DNA from: Blastococcus aggregatus
GTDB taxonomy: Bacteria > Actinomycetota > Actinomycetes > Mycobacteriales > Geodermatophilaceae
Assembly: GCF_900221005.1 (NCBI RefSeq)
Contig: NZ_OBQI01000002.1
Location: 744,001 to 808,000 of the forward strand
Reading direction: 5' to 3'
Length of the DNA: 64,000 nucleotides
Shown here: positions 24,876-33,544 of the stretch, piece by piece
Layout: every line of letters begins with the position of its first letter
How positions within the stretch are numbered: position 1 is the first letter of the stretch
Made by a program: the position numbers and the translations under genes
Notes under the pieces: model-generated
What the model was told of the DNA's origin: nothing
Database searches by the model: none
Seen by the model: only the letters and a program-made list of their open reading frames with translations

Positions 24876-26209
24876 CGCGCCACCTGCACTCCGGGGAGGA
24901 CGCGCAGCGGGCCGAGCAGCCGCTCGCGCGCGGGACGGACGGGGGCGGCGGCCATGTCGCGGGCCGCCGAGGCGTAGGCCTCGACGAGCGCGTCGGCGGT
25001 GCGGTCCCAGGAGAACATGGCGGCGTGGCGGCGCGCGCCCGCGGCGAGCAGCTCCCGCCGGGCCAGCACCGCCCGCACGGCGACGGCGTAGTCGGCCGGG
25101 TGGTGACCGGCCACCAGCACGCCGGAGACGCCGTCGCGGACCGCCGTCGGCAGGCCACCCACCGCCGCGGCGACGACCGGCGTCCCGCAGGCCTGCGACT
25201 CCAGCGCGACGAGGCCGAAGGACTCGTTGTGGCTGGGGACGACCGTGACGTCGGCGGCGCGGTAGTGCTCCGCGAGCCGCTCGGGCGGCTGCGGCGGGAA
25301 GAACGTGACGACGTCGGCGATCCCGAGCGAGCCGGCGAGCTTCTGCAGCTGCTCGGGGGCTTCCAGCCCGGAGCCGCTGGGAGCGCCCACGACGTGCACG
25401 CGCAGGCGGCTGCGCAGGGCCGGGTCGTCGGCGAGCAGCCGGGCCGCGGTGTGCAGCAGGACGTCGGGCGCCTTGAGCGGCTGGATGCGGCCGACGAACA
25501 GGAGCACGACGGCGTCCGGGGGCATGCCGACCGCGCGCCGGGCGGCCGCCCGGTCACCGGGTGAGAAGCGGTCGAGATCCACACCCGGCGGGACGACGAG
25601 GGTGCGGGCCGGCTCGGCGCCGTAGAGGCGGACCAGCTGGCGGGCCTCCTCGTCGGTGTTCGCGATCAGCCGGTCGGCCTCGGCGACGACCTGCTGCTCG
25701 CCGATCACGCGGGAGCGCGGCTCGGGCCGGTCGCCGTCGGCGAGCGCCTCGTTCTTGACCTTGGCGAGGGTGTGCGCGGTGTGGATCAGCGGCACGCTCC
25801 ACCGGTCCCGGGCCAGCCAGCCGACCTGACCGGACAGCCAGTAGTGGGAGTGGACGACGTCGTAGAAGCCGGGCTCGTGCTGGGCCTCCTCGCGCAGCAC
25901 GGCGGCGGTGAAGGCGCACAGCTGGGCGGGCAGCTCCTCCTTGCCCAGGCCCTCGAACGGCCCGGCGACGACGTGCCGGACGGTGACGCCGGGGCACATC
26001 TCGACCACGGGTGGCAGGTCGCTGGAGGTGGCGCGGGTGAAGATGTCGACGGCGATGCCGCGCGCGGCCAGCCGCCGGGACGCCTCGACGATGTAGACGT
26101 TCATGCCGCCCGCGTCACCGGCACCCGGCTGGTCGAGCGGGCTGGTGTGCACCGACAGCGTGGCGACGCGCCGGGGCAGGCCGGGGCGGAACGTGCGGGA
26201 AGCAGGCAC
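24872..26209 (-). CDS. mshA: D-inositol-3-phosphate glycosyltransferase (mycothiol synthesis)
   Basis: First step of mycothiol synthesis: transfers N-acetylglucosamine from UDP-GlcNAc to 1D-myo-inositol 3-phosphate. GT-B glycosyltransferase of 445 residues. The N-terminal domain has [20 protein letters not shown] (the family signature), [14 protein letters not shown] and [13 protein letters not shown]. The C-terminal domain has [28 protein letters not shown] and the E-x7-E type [18 protein letters not shown]. The GTG at 26209 has a GGGAGGA site; the longer frame upstream is not conserved. It shows that the host makes mycothiol. Confidence 0.96.
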   Translation of the reverse strand: MPASRTFRPGLPRRVATLSVHTSPLDQPGAGDAGGMNVYIVEASRRLAARGIAVDIFTRATSSDLPPVVEMCPGVTVRHVVAGPFEGLGKEELPAQLCAFTAAVLREEAQHEPGFYDVVHSHYWLSGQVGWLARDRWSVPLIHTAHTLAKVKNEALADGDRPEPRSRVIGEQQVVAEADRLIANTDEEARQLVRLYGAEPARTLVVPPGVDLDRFSPGDRAAARRAVGMPPDAVVLLFVGRIQPLKAPDVLLHTAARLLADDPALRSRLRVHVVGAPSGSGLEAPEQLQKLAGSLGIADVVTFFPPQPPERLAEHYRAADVTVVPSHNESFGLVALESQACGTPVVAAAVGGLPTAVRDGVSGVLVAGHHPADYAVAVRAVLARRELLAAGARRHAAMFSWDRTADALVEAYASAARDMAAAPVRPARERLLGPLRVLPGVQVAR

Positions 26210-26313
26210 GTGCTGTCCTCCCGCTCTGCAGTTCCTGGAGTCCGGACCGTCGTGGGAGCCAACGTCGTGGACCCCGCCGGTCTTCCATCCTGCAACAGCG
26301 GGAGGATGAGCAC

Positions 26314-27102
26314 ATGTCAGGTGGCTCACCTCTCACCCGGTCCGGTACCTCCGCGCTGCCCGGAGCCGGCCGCACCGCGGTCGTCACCGGCGCCTCGAGC
26401 GGCATCGGGGCGGCCACCGCGACACGGCTGGTCGCGGAGGGCTTCGACGTCGTCCTGGGTGCGCGGCGGATGGAGCGGCTGACCGAGCTGGCCGATTCCA
26501 TCGGGGCCCGGGCGCTCCCGCTGGACGTCACGGACGCGGCGTCGGTCGAGGCGTTCGCCGGGGAGCTGGACCGGGTGGACGTGCTGGTCAACAACGCGGG
26601 CGGGGCCTTCGACGCCAACCGGGTGGAGGACGCCGACCTGGACTCGTGGGCCCGAACCTACGAGGTGAACGTGCTCGGAACCGTGCGCGTCACCCGGGCG
26701 CTGCTGCCCGCGCTGGTCGCCTCGGGCGCCGGTGACGTGCTGTTCGTCAGCTCGACGGCGGGGCTGGTCACCTACGAGGGCGGCAGCTCGTACACCGCGG
26801 CCAAGCACGGCCTGCACGCCATGGTCGGGGCGCTCCGGCTGGAGCTGGTGGCCGAACCGGTGCGGGTCATCGAGATCGCGCCCGGGATGGTGCACACCGC
26901 GGAGTTCTCGCTCAACCGGCTGGGCTCGGAGGAGAAGGCGGAGGCCGTGTACCGGGGCGTGCGCGAGCCGCTCGTCGCCGACGACGTCGCCGACTGCATC
27001 GCCTGGGCGCTCACCCGTCCGCACCACGTGAACATCGACCTCATGGTCGTGCGGCCGAGAGCGCAGGCCGCCCAACACAAGGTCCACCGCGAGGAGGCCT
27101 GA
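26314..27102 (+). CDS. Short-chain dehydrogenase/reductase
   Basis: Classical SDR of 262 residues. It has [17 protein letters not shown] for cofactor binding, LGARRMERL (Arg-rich, suggesting NADP(H)), [10 protein letters not shown], and catalytic Ser plus YTAAKHGL. The closest positional counterpart is Rv0484c, divergent from mshA, as here. Similarity to YdfG-type enzymes (short-chain hydroxy acids) is a possibility. A GGGAGGA site precedes the ATG. Confidence 0.9.
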   Translation: MSGGSPLTRSGTSALPGAGRTAVVTGASSGIGAATATRLVAEGFDVVLGARRMERLTELADSIGARALPLDVTDAASVEAFAGELDRVDVLVNNAGGAFDANRVEDADLDSWARTYEVNVLGTVRVTRALLPALVASGAGDVLFVSSTAGLVTYEGGSSYTAAKHGLHAMVGALRLELVAEPVRVIEIAPGMVHTAEFSLNRLGSEEKAEAVYRGVREPLVADDVADCIAWALTRPHHVNIDLMVVRPRAQAAQHKVHREEA

Positions 27103-27105
27103 GCA

Positions 27106-27214
27106 CTCTGTCGTCCTCCGGACGACACCGCGGCCAGGTAGCCCCTTACGGCCGGGCGGAGCGCGTCCGTCGCGCCTGCGCGGGACCCTCCGGGCCCCAC
27201 TCGGCACGACAGAG
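27106..27214. repeat. Two-hairpin intergenic repeat element, copy 4, with terminal inverted repeats
   Basis: Hairpin 1 is GTCGTCC-TCC-GGACGAC (27110-27126). The middle hairpin is GCGCG-TCCGT-CGCGC. Hairpin 2 is GGGACCC-TCC-GGGCCCC (27182-27198), followed by ACTCGGC. The whole element is bracketed by CTCTGTCGT (27106-27114) and ACGACAGAG (27206-27214), a perfect 9-bp inverted repeat. It ends exactly at the murB stop codon and fills the gap to the convergent SDR gene. Confidence 0.75.
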
Positions 27215-28222
27215 CTATGGGCGGACGGCGGTGGGTTCCGGCTCCAGCGTCACGCCGAACCTCTCGCGCACGGTGGCGACGATGCGGTCGGCGAAGGCCA
27301 GCAGCTCGGTCGCGGTGGCGCCGTCCTCGGTGGTGAGGGCCAGGCTGTGCCGGGACGACGTCCCGACGTGGCCCTCGCGGGTGCCGCGGCCGAAGCCGGC
27401 GTGCTGCACCAGCCAGGCGGCGCTGAGCTTGACGTGGTCGGCGCCGGCGGGCCAGCTCGGGCAGCCCTCGACCGCCTGCCCGGCCGGGACGATCGGGTTG
27501 GTGAAGAACGAGCCGGCGCTGCGCGAGTCGGGGTCGGCCGGGTCCCAGACCATGCCCTTGCCGCGGCGCAGGCCCAGCACGGCCTCTCGGACGGCGGCCA
27601 GCGGCGCCGGCTGCCCGATCTCCACGTCGAGCGTCCGCGCCAGCTCCGCATACCCGACGGGCATGGACAGCGGTCCCGGGTGCAGGTCGAAGGCGACCTC
27701 GAGGACGACGAACCGGCCGGGTTCGCGCTTGAGCCGGCTGTCGCGGTAGGCGAATCCGCACTCGGCCGGGGTCAGGTCGCGCGCGGTCTTCTCGGCGCGG
27801 TCGTAGACCCGGACCGCGCTGATGGTCTGCGCGACCTCCTGGCCGTAGGCGCCCACGTTCTGCACGGGAGTGGCGCCCGTCGAGCCGGGGATCCCGGACA
27901 GCGCCTCCATCCCCGCGAGCTGCTCCTCGACGGTGCGGGCGACCAGTCCGTCCCAGTCCTCCCCCGCCTGCACGGTGAGCCGGTCGCCGTCCCGGGCGAT
28001 GCCGCGGGTGCGGACGGCGACGACGTCGCCGGGCCAGCCCTCGTCCGGCGCGACGACGTTGGAGCCGCCCCCGAGGAGCAGCAGCGGGCGGCCGGCCTCG
28101 TCGGCGTCGCGGACGGCGTCGACCAGCTCCGCGGCCGTCTCCACCTCCAGCAGCCGCTCGATCGGGCCGCCGACGGCGAGGGTGGTGAGCTCCGCCAACC
28201 GGGCGCCGCGTCGAACCTGCAC
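27215..28222 (-). CDS. murB: UDP-N-acetylmuramate dehydrogenase
   Basis: Reduces UDP-N-acetylenolpyruvoylglucosamine to UDP-MurNAc in peptidoglycan synthesis; FAD enzyme. The 335-residue protein has TTLAVGGPIERLLEVE, LLLGGGSNVVAPDEG (FAD loop), GIPGSTGATPVQNVGAYGQEV, YRDSRLK and KNEP-type NPIVPAG and SAAWLVQHAGF segments of type I MurB. GTG start, with TAGCGT 6 bases upstream (leaderless pattern). It shares a 34-bp divergent promoter region with the methyltransferase gene. Confidence 0.95.
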   Translation of the reverse strand: MQVRRGARLAELTTLAVGGPIERLLEVETAAELVDAVRDADEAGRPLLLLGGGSNVVAPDEGWPGDVVAVRTRGIARDGDRLTVQAGEDWDGLVARTVEEQLAGMEALSGIPGSTGATPVQNVGAYGQEVAQTISAVRVYDRAEKTARDLTPAECGFAYRDSRLKREPGRFVVLEVAFDLHPGPLSMPVGYAELARTLDVEIGQPAPLAAVREAVLGLRRGKGMVWDPADPDSRSAGSFFTNPIVPAGQAVEGCPSWPAGADHVKLSAAWLVQHAGFGRGTREGHVGTSSRHSLALTTEDGATATELLAFADRIVATVRERFGVTLEPEPTAVRP

Positions 28223-28256
28223 GGCGCCACGCTAGCCCGGACTACCCTGACGCCCG
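28223..28256. promoter_or_regulatory. Back-to-back leaderless promoters of murB and the methyltransferase gene
   Basis: On the minus strand TAGCGT (28229-28234) lies 6 bases before the murB GTG. On the plus strand TACCCT (28243-28248) lies 8 bases before the methyltransferase GTG. The two -10 boxes are separated by only 8 bp, so the polymerases must compete for overlapping sites. Confidence 0.5.
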
Positions 28257-29120
28257 GTGAGCGAGGCGGGCAGCGAGCACAAGAAGCGGGCCTCGCTGTC
28301 CCCGCAGCCGCAGCGCAAGGCGCCCCGGCTGGCCGCCGGACGCGCCCGCGCGCTCGGGCTGCCCACGCGCGGCACCACCAACGCCAACCGGCTGCGCCGG
28401 GTCGACCGCTGGCTGCTGGCCACGCAGGTCCCGCGGCTGCGCGACTCGCCCCGGCCGCTGGTCGTGGACCTCGGTTACGGGGCGTCGGCCGTCACGACGC
28501 TGGAGCTGGTGGAGCGGCTGGGCCCCGAGGTGCACGGGCTGGAGGTCGTGGGCCTGGAGATCGACCCGGACCGCGTCACCGCGGTCGCCGCCGACCGGGA
28601 TCCCCCTCGGGTGGACTTCCGCGTCGGCGGGTTCGAGCTGGCCGGGCTGCGGCCGGTGATCGTCCGGGCCTTCAACGTGCTGCGCCAGTACGACGAGGAG
28701 TCCGCGGCCCGCGCCTGGGACACGATGCGCGCCCGGCTGGCCCCCGGCGGTCTGGTCGTCGAGGGCACGTGTGACGAGTGGGGACGCCGCTCGGCCTGGG
28801 TCGCCCTGGACGACGACGGTCCGCTCACCCTGACGCTGGCCGCCCGGGTGTCGGACATCGAGCGGCCGTCGGACCTGGCCGAGCGGCTGCCCAAGGCGCT
28901 CATCCACCACAACGTCCCCGGCCAGCCGGTGCACGAGTTCCTCCGCGCCTTCGACGCCGCCTGGGCGACCGCGGCCGGGCTGTCGACCTTCGGGCCGCGG
29001 CAGCGCTGGGTCGGGGCCGTCGAGGCGCTGGCCGAGCAGGGCTGGCCGCTGGTCGGTTCCAGCCGGCGGTGGCGGCACGGCGAGGTCACCGTGCGCTGGT
29101 CGGCGGTCGCCCCCGTCTGA
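28257..29120 (+). CDS. Class I SAM-dependent methyltransferase-like protein
   Basis: 287-residue protein with a Rossmann-like methyltransferase core: PLVVDLGYGASAVTTLELV (motif I), VVGLEIDPDRVTAVA (motif II acid), VDFRVGGFELAGL and a later LAPGGLVVEGTCDEWG (motif IV-V). The basic N-terminus (KKRASLSPQPQRKAPRLAAGR) could contact nucleic acid. The substrate is unknown. It is divergent from murB. Confidence 0.78.
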   Translation: MSEAGSEHKKRASLSPQPQRKAPRLAAGRARALGLPTRGTTNANRLRRVDRWLLATQVPRLRDSPRPLVVDLGYGASAVTTLELVERLGPEVHGLEVVGLEIDPDRVTAVAADRDPPRVDFRVGGFELAGLRPVIVRAFNVLRQYDEESAARAWDTMRARLAPGGLVVEGTCDEWGRRSAWVALDDDGPLTLTLAARVSDIERPSDLAERLPKALIHHNVPGQPVHEFLRAFDAAWATAAGLSTFGPRQRWVGAVEALAEQGWPLVGSSRRWRHGEVTVRWSAVAPV

Positions 29121-29137
29121 CCCGGTCCGGACGCCCC

Positions 29138-29204
29138 CCGGACTTTCTGCACCGAAAGTCCGGACACGACGTTCCCCCGGCGGACTTTCGGTGCAGAAAG
29201 TCCG
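29138..29204. repeat. Nested inverted repeat between convergent genes
   Basis: The 22-mer at 29140-29161 (GGACTTTC-TGCACC-GAAAGTCC) is itself a hairpin with an 8-bp stem. The 22-mer at 29182-29203 (GGACTTTC-GGTGCA-GAAAGTCC) is its exact reverse complement. Either two small hairpins or one long 22-bp stem can form. It fills the gap between two convergent genes. It could be a bidirectional terminator or a mobile repeat. Confidence 0.65.
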
Positions 29205-29220
29205 CCAGGAGAACCTCGTC

Positions 29221-29976
29221 TCAGCGCCAGGCGGGGTCCCACTCGTCCGGCGGCGTCGAGCAGCGCTCGTCGCGGTGGGCCGCGGGCACCGCCCACCACT
29301 GTTCGTCCGGCCCGCTCTCCAGCACGATCACGTCCTCCACGCCCCGGAAGTCGGGCGCGGCGATCGACCACTGCTCCCAGGAGGTGGTGGTGTCGAAGTC
29401 GGGATAGCTGCAGATCCGGCCGACGGCGGCGTGGTACTGCCCCTCGCGGGTGCAGCCCTGCGTGGTGGGCAGGTCGAGGGGGACGTCGTCGAGCGAGCAG
29501 TCGACCGTGACGATCCCGTCCGGTGGCGGCAGGGAGCGCAGCTCGTCGCAGCGGTACTCGACGAGCATCGTGAGCGGCGTCCGGAGGAACGCGATGCGCG
29601 CCATCCGCGATCCGACCCAGGGCTGCCCGGTGGCGGCCATCAGCCCGGCGTCGGGCAGGAACACGACGGCGGCCTCGTCGGCCAGCTCCTGCTCCCTCCC
29701 GCCCCCCGGCAGCAGCCCGCGGAGGCCGGAGCACTCGTAGCCATAGGACCGGACCGCCGCGCCGCCGTCGGTCACGCAGCCGTTCCACGCCGGGTCCTCT
29801 CCGACGGGACCGAGCTCGGTCCCGAGCAGCTCGGAGCAGGCCGGAACGGGCCCGGGTGCGGCCTCCGCCGGGGTTCCGGTGCCGCGCAGGGCCAGCCAGG
29901 TGACCAGTGCCCCGCCCAGCAGCACGGCGACGACGACAGCGACGACGCGTCCGGCGGTCCGCTTCCCGGCGGCCAT
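29221..29976 (-). CDS. Membrane-anchored extracytoplasmic protein of unknown function
   Basis: 251 residues. An N-terminal anchor (residues 8-28, VVAVVVAVLLGGALVTWLAL) is followed by an exported domain with about eight cysteines (PACSEL, NGCVTD, YECSGL, YRCDEL, VDCSLD, QGCTREG, RICSYP, ERCSTP) that probably form disulfides. No family recognised. The ATG overlaps the stop of the preceding gene by one base (TGATG), so it is the third gene of an ECF sigma operon. Its role as sensor or target of that sigma is inference. Confidence 0.7.
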   Translation of the reverse strand: MAAGKRTAGRVVAVVVAVLLGGALVTWLALRGTGTPAEAAPGPVPACSELLGTELGPVGEDPAWNGCVTDGGAAVRSYGYECSGLRGLLPGGGREQELADEAAVVFLPDAGLMAATGQPWVGSRMARIAFLRTPLTMLVEYRCDELRSLPPPDGIVTVDCSLDDVPLDLPTTQGCTREGQYHAAVGRICSYPDFDTTTSWEQWSIAAPDFRGVEDVIVLESGPDEQWWAVPAAHRDERCSTPPDEWDPAWR

Positions 29977-30851
29977 CAGTCCTCCAGGGATTCGAACGGA
30001 ACCACCCGGGCCGGCTGGCGGGCCGCCTCGCGCAGGCTGTCCAGCGTGGGCGTCGCGGCGAGCCACCGTTCCGCGAAGTAGGGCTCCGCGGCCGGCAGGC
30101 TGAGCCGGCCGTCGTCCGCGATCTCGGCCAGCACCTCGCCGTCGAAGACGATGCTCCAGATGCCGGGTTCGTAGTCGAAGACCCCCGAGTCCGCGTTCAG
30201 GAAGAGAACCAGGTCGCCCAGCGCGGGGAGCCCGTTCACCGGGACCTCGACCGGCGTCTGCGGGCTCAGCGAGAGCCCGAAGGTGACCGTGTTCCCGGGC
30301 ACCTCACCTGCGAGGACCTCCGTGACGGCAACCTCGGCATGGACGGTCCGCCACATCGCGCGGGGGTCGTCGAAGGGCACCTCGATGCTGGCGGTGTCGT
30401 CGTCCTCGGGAACGTAGAACGCGCGGCCCGGACCGACGCTCGTAACGTGCCCGACGACGACCGCGTCGGACAGGCTGGTCGTGGACCCGTTGCGGATGAG
30501 GTAGGTGATGGTGGGCAGGAACTCGACCAGCGACGCCGGGGCGATGGCACGCGAGCCTCCTCCGCCGCGGTTCGCGATCACCTCCCGATAGGCCTCCGCG
30601 GCGGCCTCGGGGTCGACGACCGCGGTCGCGGCGGCACCCCCGTCCGCACTCCGGTCCTGCTCCCGCGCTCCGTCGAGGGTCGAGACGCCGGCCACCGCCA
30701 CCGCGACCGCGCATGCGCAGGCCAGAGCCGTGGCCCAGCGGCGGCGGCCGCGCCGGCGCAGGCCCGCCACCCGGTGGACCAGGTCGGTCGGCGGCAGGCC
30801 GGCCAGCTCGGCGTCGCGGCGCAGCTCGTCGCGCAGGTCGCTGGTGTTCAT
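29976..30851 (-). CDS. Putative membrane anti-sigma or regulated protein, ECF operon second gene
   Basis: 291 residues. The cytoplasmic N-terminus (residues 1-37, DLRDELRRDAELAGLPPTDL) has the look of short anti-sigma-like heads found after SigE-family sigmas. A membrane helix spans about 39-57 (WATALACACAVAVAVAGVST). The outer domain contains VVVGHVTSVGPGRAF and AEVAVTEVLAGEVPGNTVTF, a beta-rich module seen in many actinobacterial surface proteins. No cysteines or enzyme motifs. The start overlaps the sigma stop (ATGA). Confidence 0.68.
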   Translation of the reverse strand: MNTSDLRDELRRDAELAGLPPTDLVHRVAGLRRRGRRRWATALACACAVAVAVAGVSTLDGAREQDRSADGGAAATAVVDPEAAAEAYREVIANRGGGGSRAIAPASLVEFLPTITYLIRNGSTTSLSDAVVVGHVTSVGPGRAFYVPEDDDTASIEVPFDDPRAMWRTVHAEVAVTEVLAGEVPGNTVTFGLSLSPQTPVEVPVNGLPALGDLVLFLNADSGVFDYEPGIWSIVFDGEVLAEIADDGRLSLPAAEPYFAERWLAATPTLDSLREAARQPARVVPFESLED

Positions 30852-31360
30852 GACGCGTCCTCTCGGGAGCCCACCAGGTCGGCGGCGGGAGACAGGTCGA
30901 CGCGCAGCCGCGCCAGGCCGCGGGATGCCTGGCTCTTGACCGAGCCGACCGAGCAGCCCAGGGCCGCGGCGGTGTCGGCCTCCGAGAGGTCCTCGTAGTA
31001 GCGCAGCACGATCACCGCCCGCATCCGCGGGGGCAGCGCCTCCAGCGCCGCCACCGCCCGGCCCGGAGCCGCCGCGCCGCCCGCCGTCGCCGGCTCGGGC
31101 AGCCGGTCGGTGAGCACCTCCCCCACCCGACGACGGCGGCGCCAGCTCGCCGACGTCGTGACCAGCACCCGCCGCACGTAGGGGTAGGCGGCCTGCCGGT
31201 CGGCGATCCGCGACCACCGGCGCGACGTCTTCAGCAGCGCCGTCTGCAGCAGGTCCTCGGCCAGGCCGCGGTCACCGGTCAGCAGGAACGCCACCCGCAG
31301 CAGCGCCGGTGACCACTGCGCGACGAAATCGGCGAACTCCGCATCGCTGCCCCCGCTCAC
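30848..31360 (-). CDS. SigE-family ECF RNA polymerase sigma factor
   Basis: 170-residue two-domain sigma factor. Region 2: EFADFVAQWSPALLRVAFLLTGDRGLAEDLLQTALLK and AYPYVRRVLVTTSASWRRRRR. Region 4: LEALPPRMRAVIVLRYYEDLSEADTAAALGCSVGSVKSQASRGLARLR. This is the actinobacterial SigE/SigM-type ECF subfamily, in which the next gene is usually a short membrane anti-sigma. GTG start with a GGAGGG site. A GCACCCG-GG-CGGGTGC dyad lies just upstream (31377-31392). Confidence 0.92.
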   Translation of the reverse strand: MSGGSDAEFADFVAQWSPALLRVAFLLTGDRGLAEDLLQTALLKTSRRWSRIADRQAAYPYVRRVLVTTSASWRRRRRVGEVLTDRLPEPATAGGAAAPGRAVAALEALPPRMRAVIVLRYYEDLSEADTAAALGCSVGSVKSQASRGLARLRVDLSPAADLVGSREDAS

Positions 31361-31460
31361 GACACCCTCCGGCCCGGCACCCGGGCGGGTGCGCCTCCAC
31401 CCCTAGACACGCTCCGCCGCATGCCCGAGGTTGAGAGCGGCCCGGAGAATCTCGGGAACG

Positions 31461-32051
31461 TCACGGACCGGCGCTGCGGATCCGGTCGAGGATCGCGTCG
31501 ACGAGCGCGGTCTGCCGCTCCGCCGGGGCGCTGTGCGGGTACAGCGCCGCCTGGATGCTCAGCCCGTCGTTGAGGACGTGCAGCTCGTGCACGACCGCGT
31601 CGACGTCGACCTCCGGCCGCAGCTCGCCCTGGTGCTGCGCCTGCTCCAGCCGGACCCGCAGCCGCCCGCGGAACCCCTCGACCTCGCCGGCGTACACGTC
31701 GACCAGCCGGGGATCGCCGACCGCCTGCCCCCAGAAGCTCGCCTCGACGACGGCGAGGAACCGGCGCCGCTCGTCCAGCGGCAGGCACTCGAGCATGTAC
31801 TGGCGGACCGACGCCAGCCCGGTCAGCTCCGGATCCATCCGCGCGTGCACCTCGGCGTGCGCGGCCAGCATCGCCGAGGCCATGAGCTCGGCCTTGTCGG
31901 CGAAGTAGTGCGCGAGGACCCCGCTGGAGCAGCCGGCCTCGCGGGCGATCCCGCGGGTCGTCGCGTTGGCGATGCCCTCCCGCGCGATCACCCGCCAGGT
32001 GGCCTCGATGAGCGACCGGCGGCGCTCGTCGTGGTCGACGATCTTCGGCAC
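31461..32051 (-). CDS. TetR-family transcriptional regulator
   Basis: 196 residues. The N-terminal HTH is RRRSLIEATWRVIAREGIAN with ATTRGIAREAGCSSGVLAHYFADKAEL, resembling BetI-type members. The C-terminal domain matches the TetR_C_6-like ligand pocket. It is the last gene of the large minus-strand operon (25 bp after the amidase), so it probably controls that operon in response to its substrate. An operator candidate is the TATC/GATA dyad at 39658-39673. Confidence 0.9.
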   Translation of the reverse strand: MPKIVDHDERRRSLIEATWRVIAREGIANATTRGIAREAGCSSGVLAHYFADKAELMASAMLAAHAEVHARMDPELTGLASVRQYMLECLPLDERRRFLAVVEASFWGQAVGDPRLVDVYAGEVEGFRGRLRVRLEQAQHQGELRPEVDVDAVVHELHVLNDGLSIQAALYPHSAPAERQTALVDAILDRIRSAGP

Positions 32052-32076
32052 GTCTGCTCCCGCTGGACGACGACGC

Positions 32077-33501
32077 TCAGGACAGCGCCGGCCACCGGTC
32101 CACGAGCCCGAGGCGCTGCTCGAGCACGTGCGCGACCTGGAGGACGTCGATGTCCTGGTTCCGCCGGCCGACGATCTGCACGCCGACCGGGAGGCCCGCC
32201 TCGGTCCAGCCGCAGGGGATCGAGATGGCCGGCTGCCCGGTCAGGTTGAAGGGGTTCAGCGCGTAGGAGCGGCCGCGTGAGCCCAGCCGCACGCCGTCGA
32301 TCTCCTGCGGCCCGGGGCCGGGCTCGGCGGACCAGGCCTCGAGCGGCATCGCGGGCGTGACGAGGAAGTCGATCTCCTCGAAGAGGGTGCGGGCGGCGTC
32401 GTAGAGGCGGCCGCGCTGCGCCTCGGCGGCCTTGAGGTCGACCGCCGACAGCGAGCGGCCGTACTCGATCAGCCGCCGCAGGTCCTCCTCGACCCACTCC
32501 GGCTGCCGGTCGGCGAACGGGCCGACGCCCACGGCGAGGCCGCTGCTGTAGATGACCCGGTGGAAGCGGCTCGGATCCTCCCAGCCCGGCGCCTTCTCCT
32601 CGATCGAGCACCCGAGCTGCTCCAGCACGGACACCGCCTCGGCCACGATCTGCGCCACCTCGGCGCTCACCGCGCCGTAGCCGAGGTCGGCGCTCCAGCG
32701 GACCTTCCGGCCGGCGAGCGGCCGGTCGGACTCCGGCAGCGGCACGAACTCCCCCATGTCGCTGGGAAGGGAGAGCGGGTCGCGGTCGTCGTTCCCCGCC
32801 ATCACCGACGTCATGAGCGCGGCGTCGGCCACCGTCCGGGTCAGCGGGCCGACGTGCGTGCGGTGCGCCCAGTACTCGCGGATCGGGTGCACCGGGATCC
32901 GCCCGAACGACGGCTTGAAGCCGACGACGCCGCACAGCGCCGCGGGGATGCGGATCGAGCCCGCGCCGTCCGATCCCTGCGCCAGCGGACCCAGCCCCGC
33001 CGCCACCGCGGCCGCGGCCCCGCCGGAGGAGGCACCGGTGGTCCGCGAGGTGTCCCACGGGTTCACCGTCGTCTCGGCGACCTGGTTGTCGGCCATGTCC
33101 TTCCACCCGAAGGCCGGGGTGTTGGTCTTGCCGAGCAGGACGCCGCCGCTGGAGCGGAGCCGGCCCGCGACGACGCTGTCGGTGTCGGGGACGTCGTCGG
33201 CGAAGAACCTCGAGCCCTGCGTGGTGCGGATCCCGGCGGTGTTCTCCAGGTCCTTGATCGAGTACGGGATCCCGTCCATGGCGCTGATCCGCTCGCCCCG
33301 GGCGGCCCGCTCGGTGGCGGCGGCCGCCTCGGTCCGCGCGAGCTCCTCGGTGACGGTGACGGTGACGAAGGCGTGGACCTGCGGCTCGACGGCGGCCATC
33401 CGGTCGAGCACCGCGTCGAGGATCTCGGTCGGCGAGACCTCCTTCGCCTCGATCATCCGGTCGAGCTCCGTCGCCGGCGTCGCCCACAGCTGGTCGCTCA
33501 C
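32077..33501 (-). CDS. Amidase-signature family hydrolase
   Basis: 474-residue amidase (AS family, Ser-cisSer-Lys triad). The Lys lies in PYSIKDLENTAGI, and the cis-Ser/nucleophile Ser region is TGASSGGAAAAVAAGLGPLA followed by SDGAGSIRIPAALCG. The final half has NPFNLTGQPAISIPCGW. GASSGG replaces the more frequent GGSSGG, which is tolerated. Substrate unknown; AS enzymes cleave linear and aromatic amides and carbamates. It lies between the penicillin-acylase-family gene and TetR in the operon. Confidence 0.9.
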   Translation of the reverse strand: MSDQLWATPATELDRMIEAKEVSPTEILDAVLDRMAAVEPQVHAFVTVTVTEELARTEAAAATERAARGERISAMDGIPYSIKDLENTAGIRTTQGSRFFADDVPDTDSVVAGRLRSSGGVLLGKTNTPAFGWKDMADNQVAETTVNPWDTSRTTGASSGGAAAAVAAGLGPLAQGSDGAGSIRIPAALCGVVGFKPSFGRIPVHPIREYWAHRTHVGPLTRTVADAALMTSVMAGNDDRDPLSLPSDMGEFVPLPESDRPLAGRKVRWSADLGYGAVSAEVAQIVAEAVSVLEQLGCSIEEKAPGWEDPSRFHRVIYSSGLAVGVGPFADRQPEWVEEDLRRLIEYGRSLSAVDLKAAEAQRGRLYDAARTLFEEIDFLVTPAMPLEAWSAEPGPGPQEIDGVRLGSRGRSYALNPFNLTGQPAISIPCGWTEAGLPVGVQIVGRRNQDIDVLQVAHVLEQRLGLVDRWPALS

Positions 33502-33544
33502 GTGCGCTCCTGTCGTCGTATCGGGTCGGCTGGGGTGGGACAGC

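Noticed and set aside
8044-27214. Insertion sequences or MITEs carrying a transposase
   Set aside because: No transposase and no target-site duplications are visible. The repeats are about 95 bp, and three of four lack clear terminal inverted repeats.
29140-29203. CRISPR repeat
   Set aside because: Only two palindromic units in opposite orientation, without regular spacers or cas genes.
29985-30000. tRNA-like T-loop (GGATTCGAA)
   Set aside because: It lies inside coding sequence, and no acceptor or anticodon stems can be drawn around it.
31377-31392. GCACCCG-GG-CGGGTGC dyad as a regulatory site of the SigE-type gene
   Set aside because: It is a short GC dyad, common by chance at this GC content, with no second copy. 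It is mentioned only in the gene entry.
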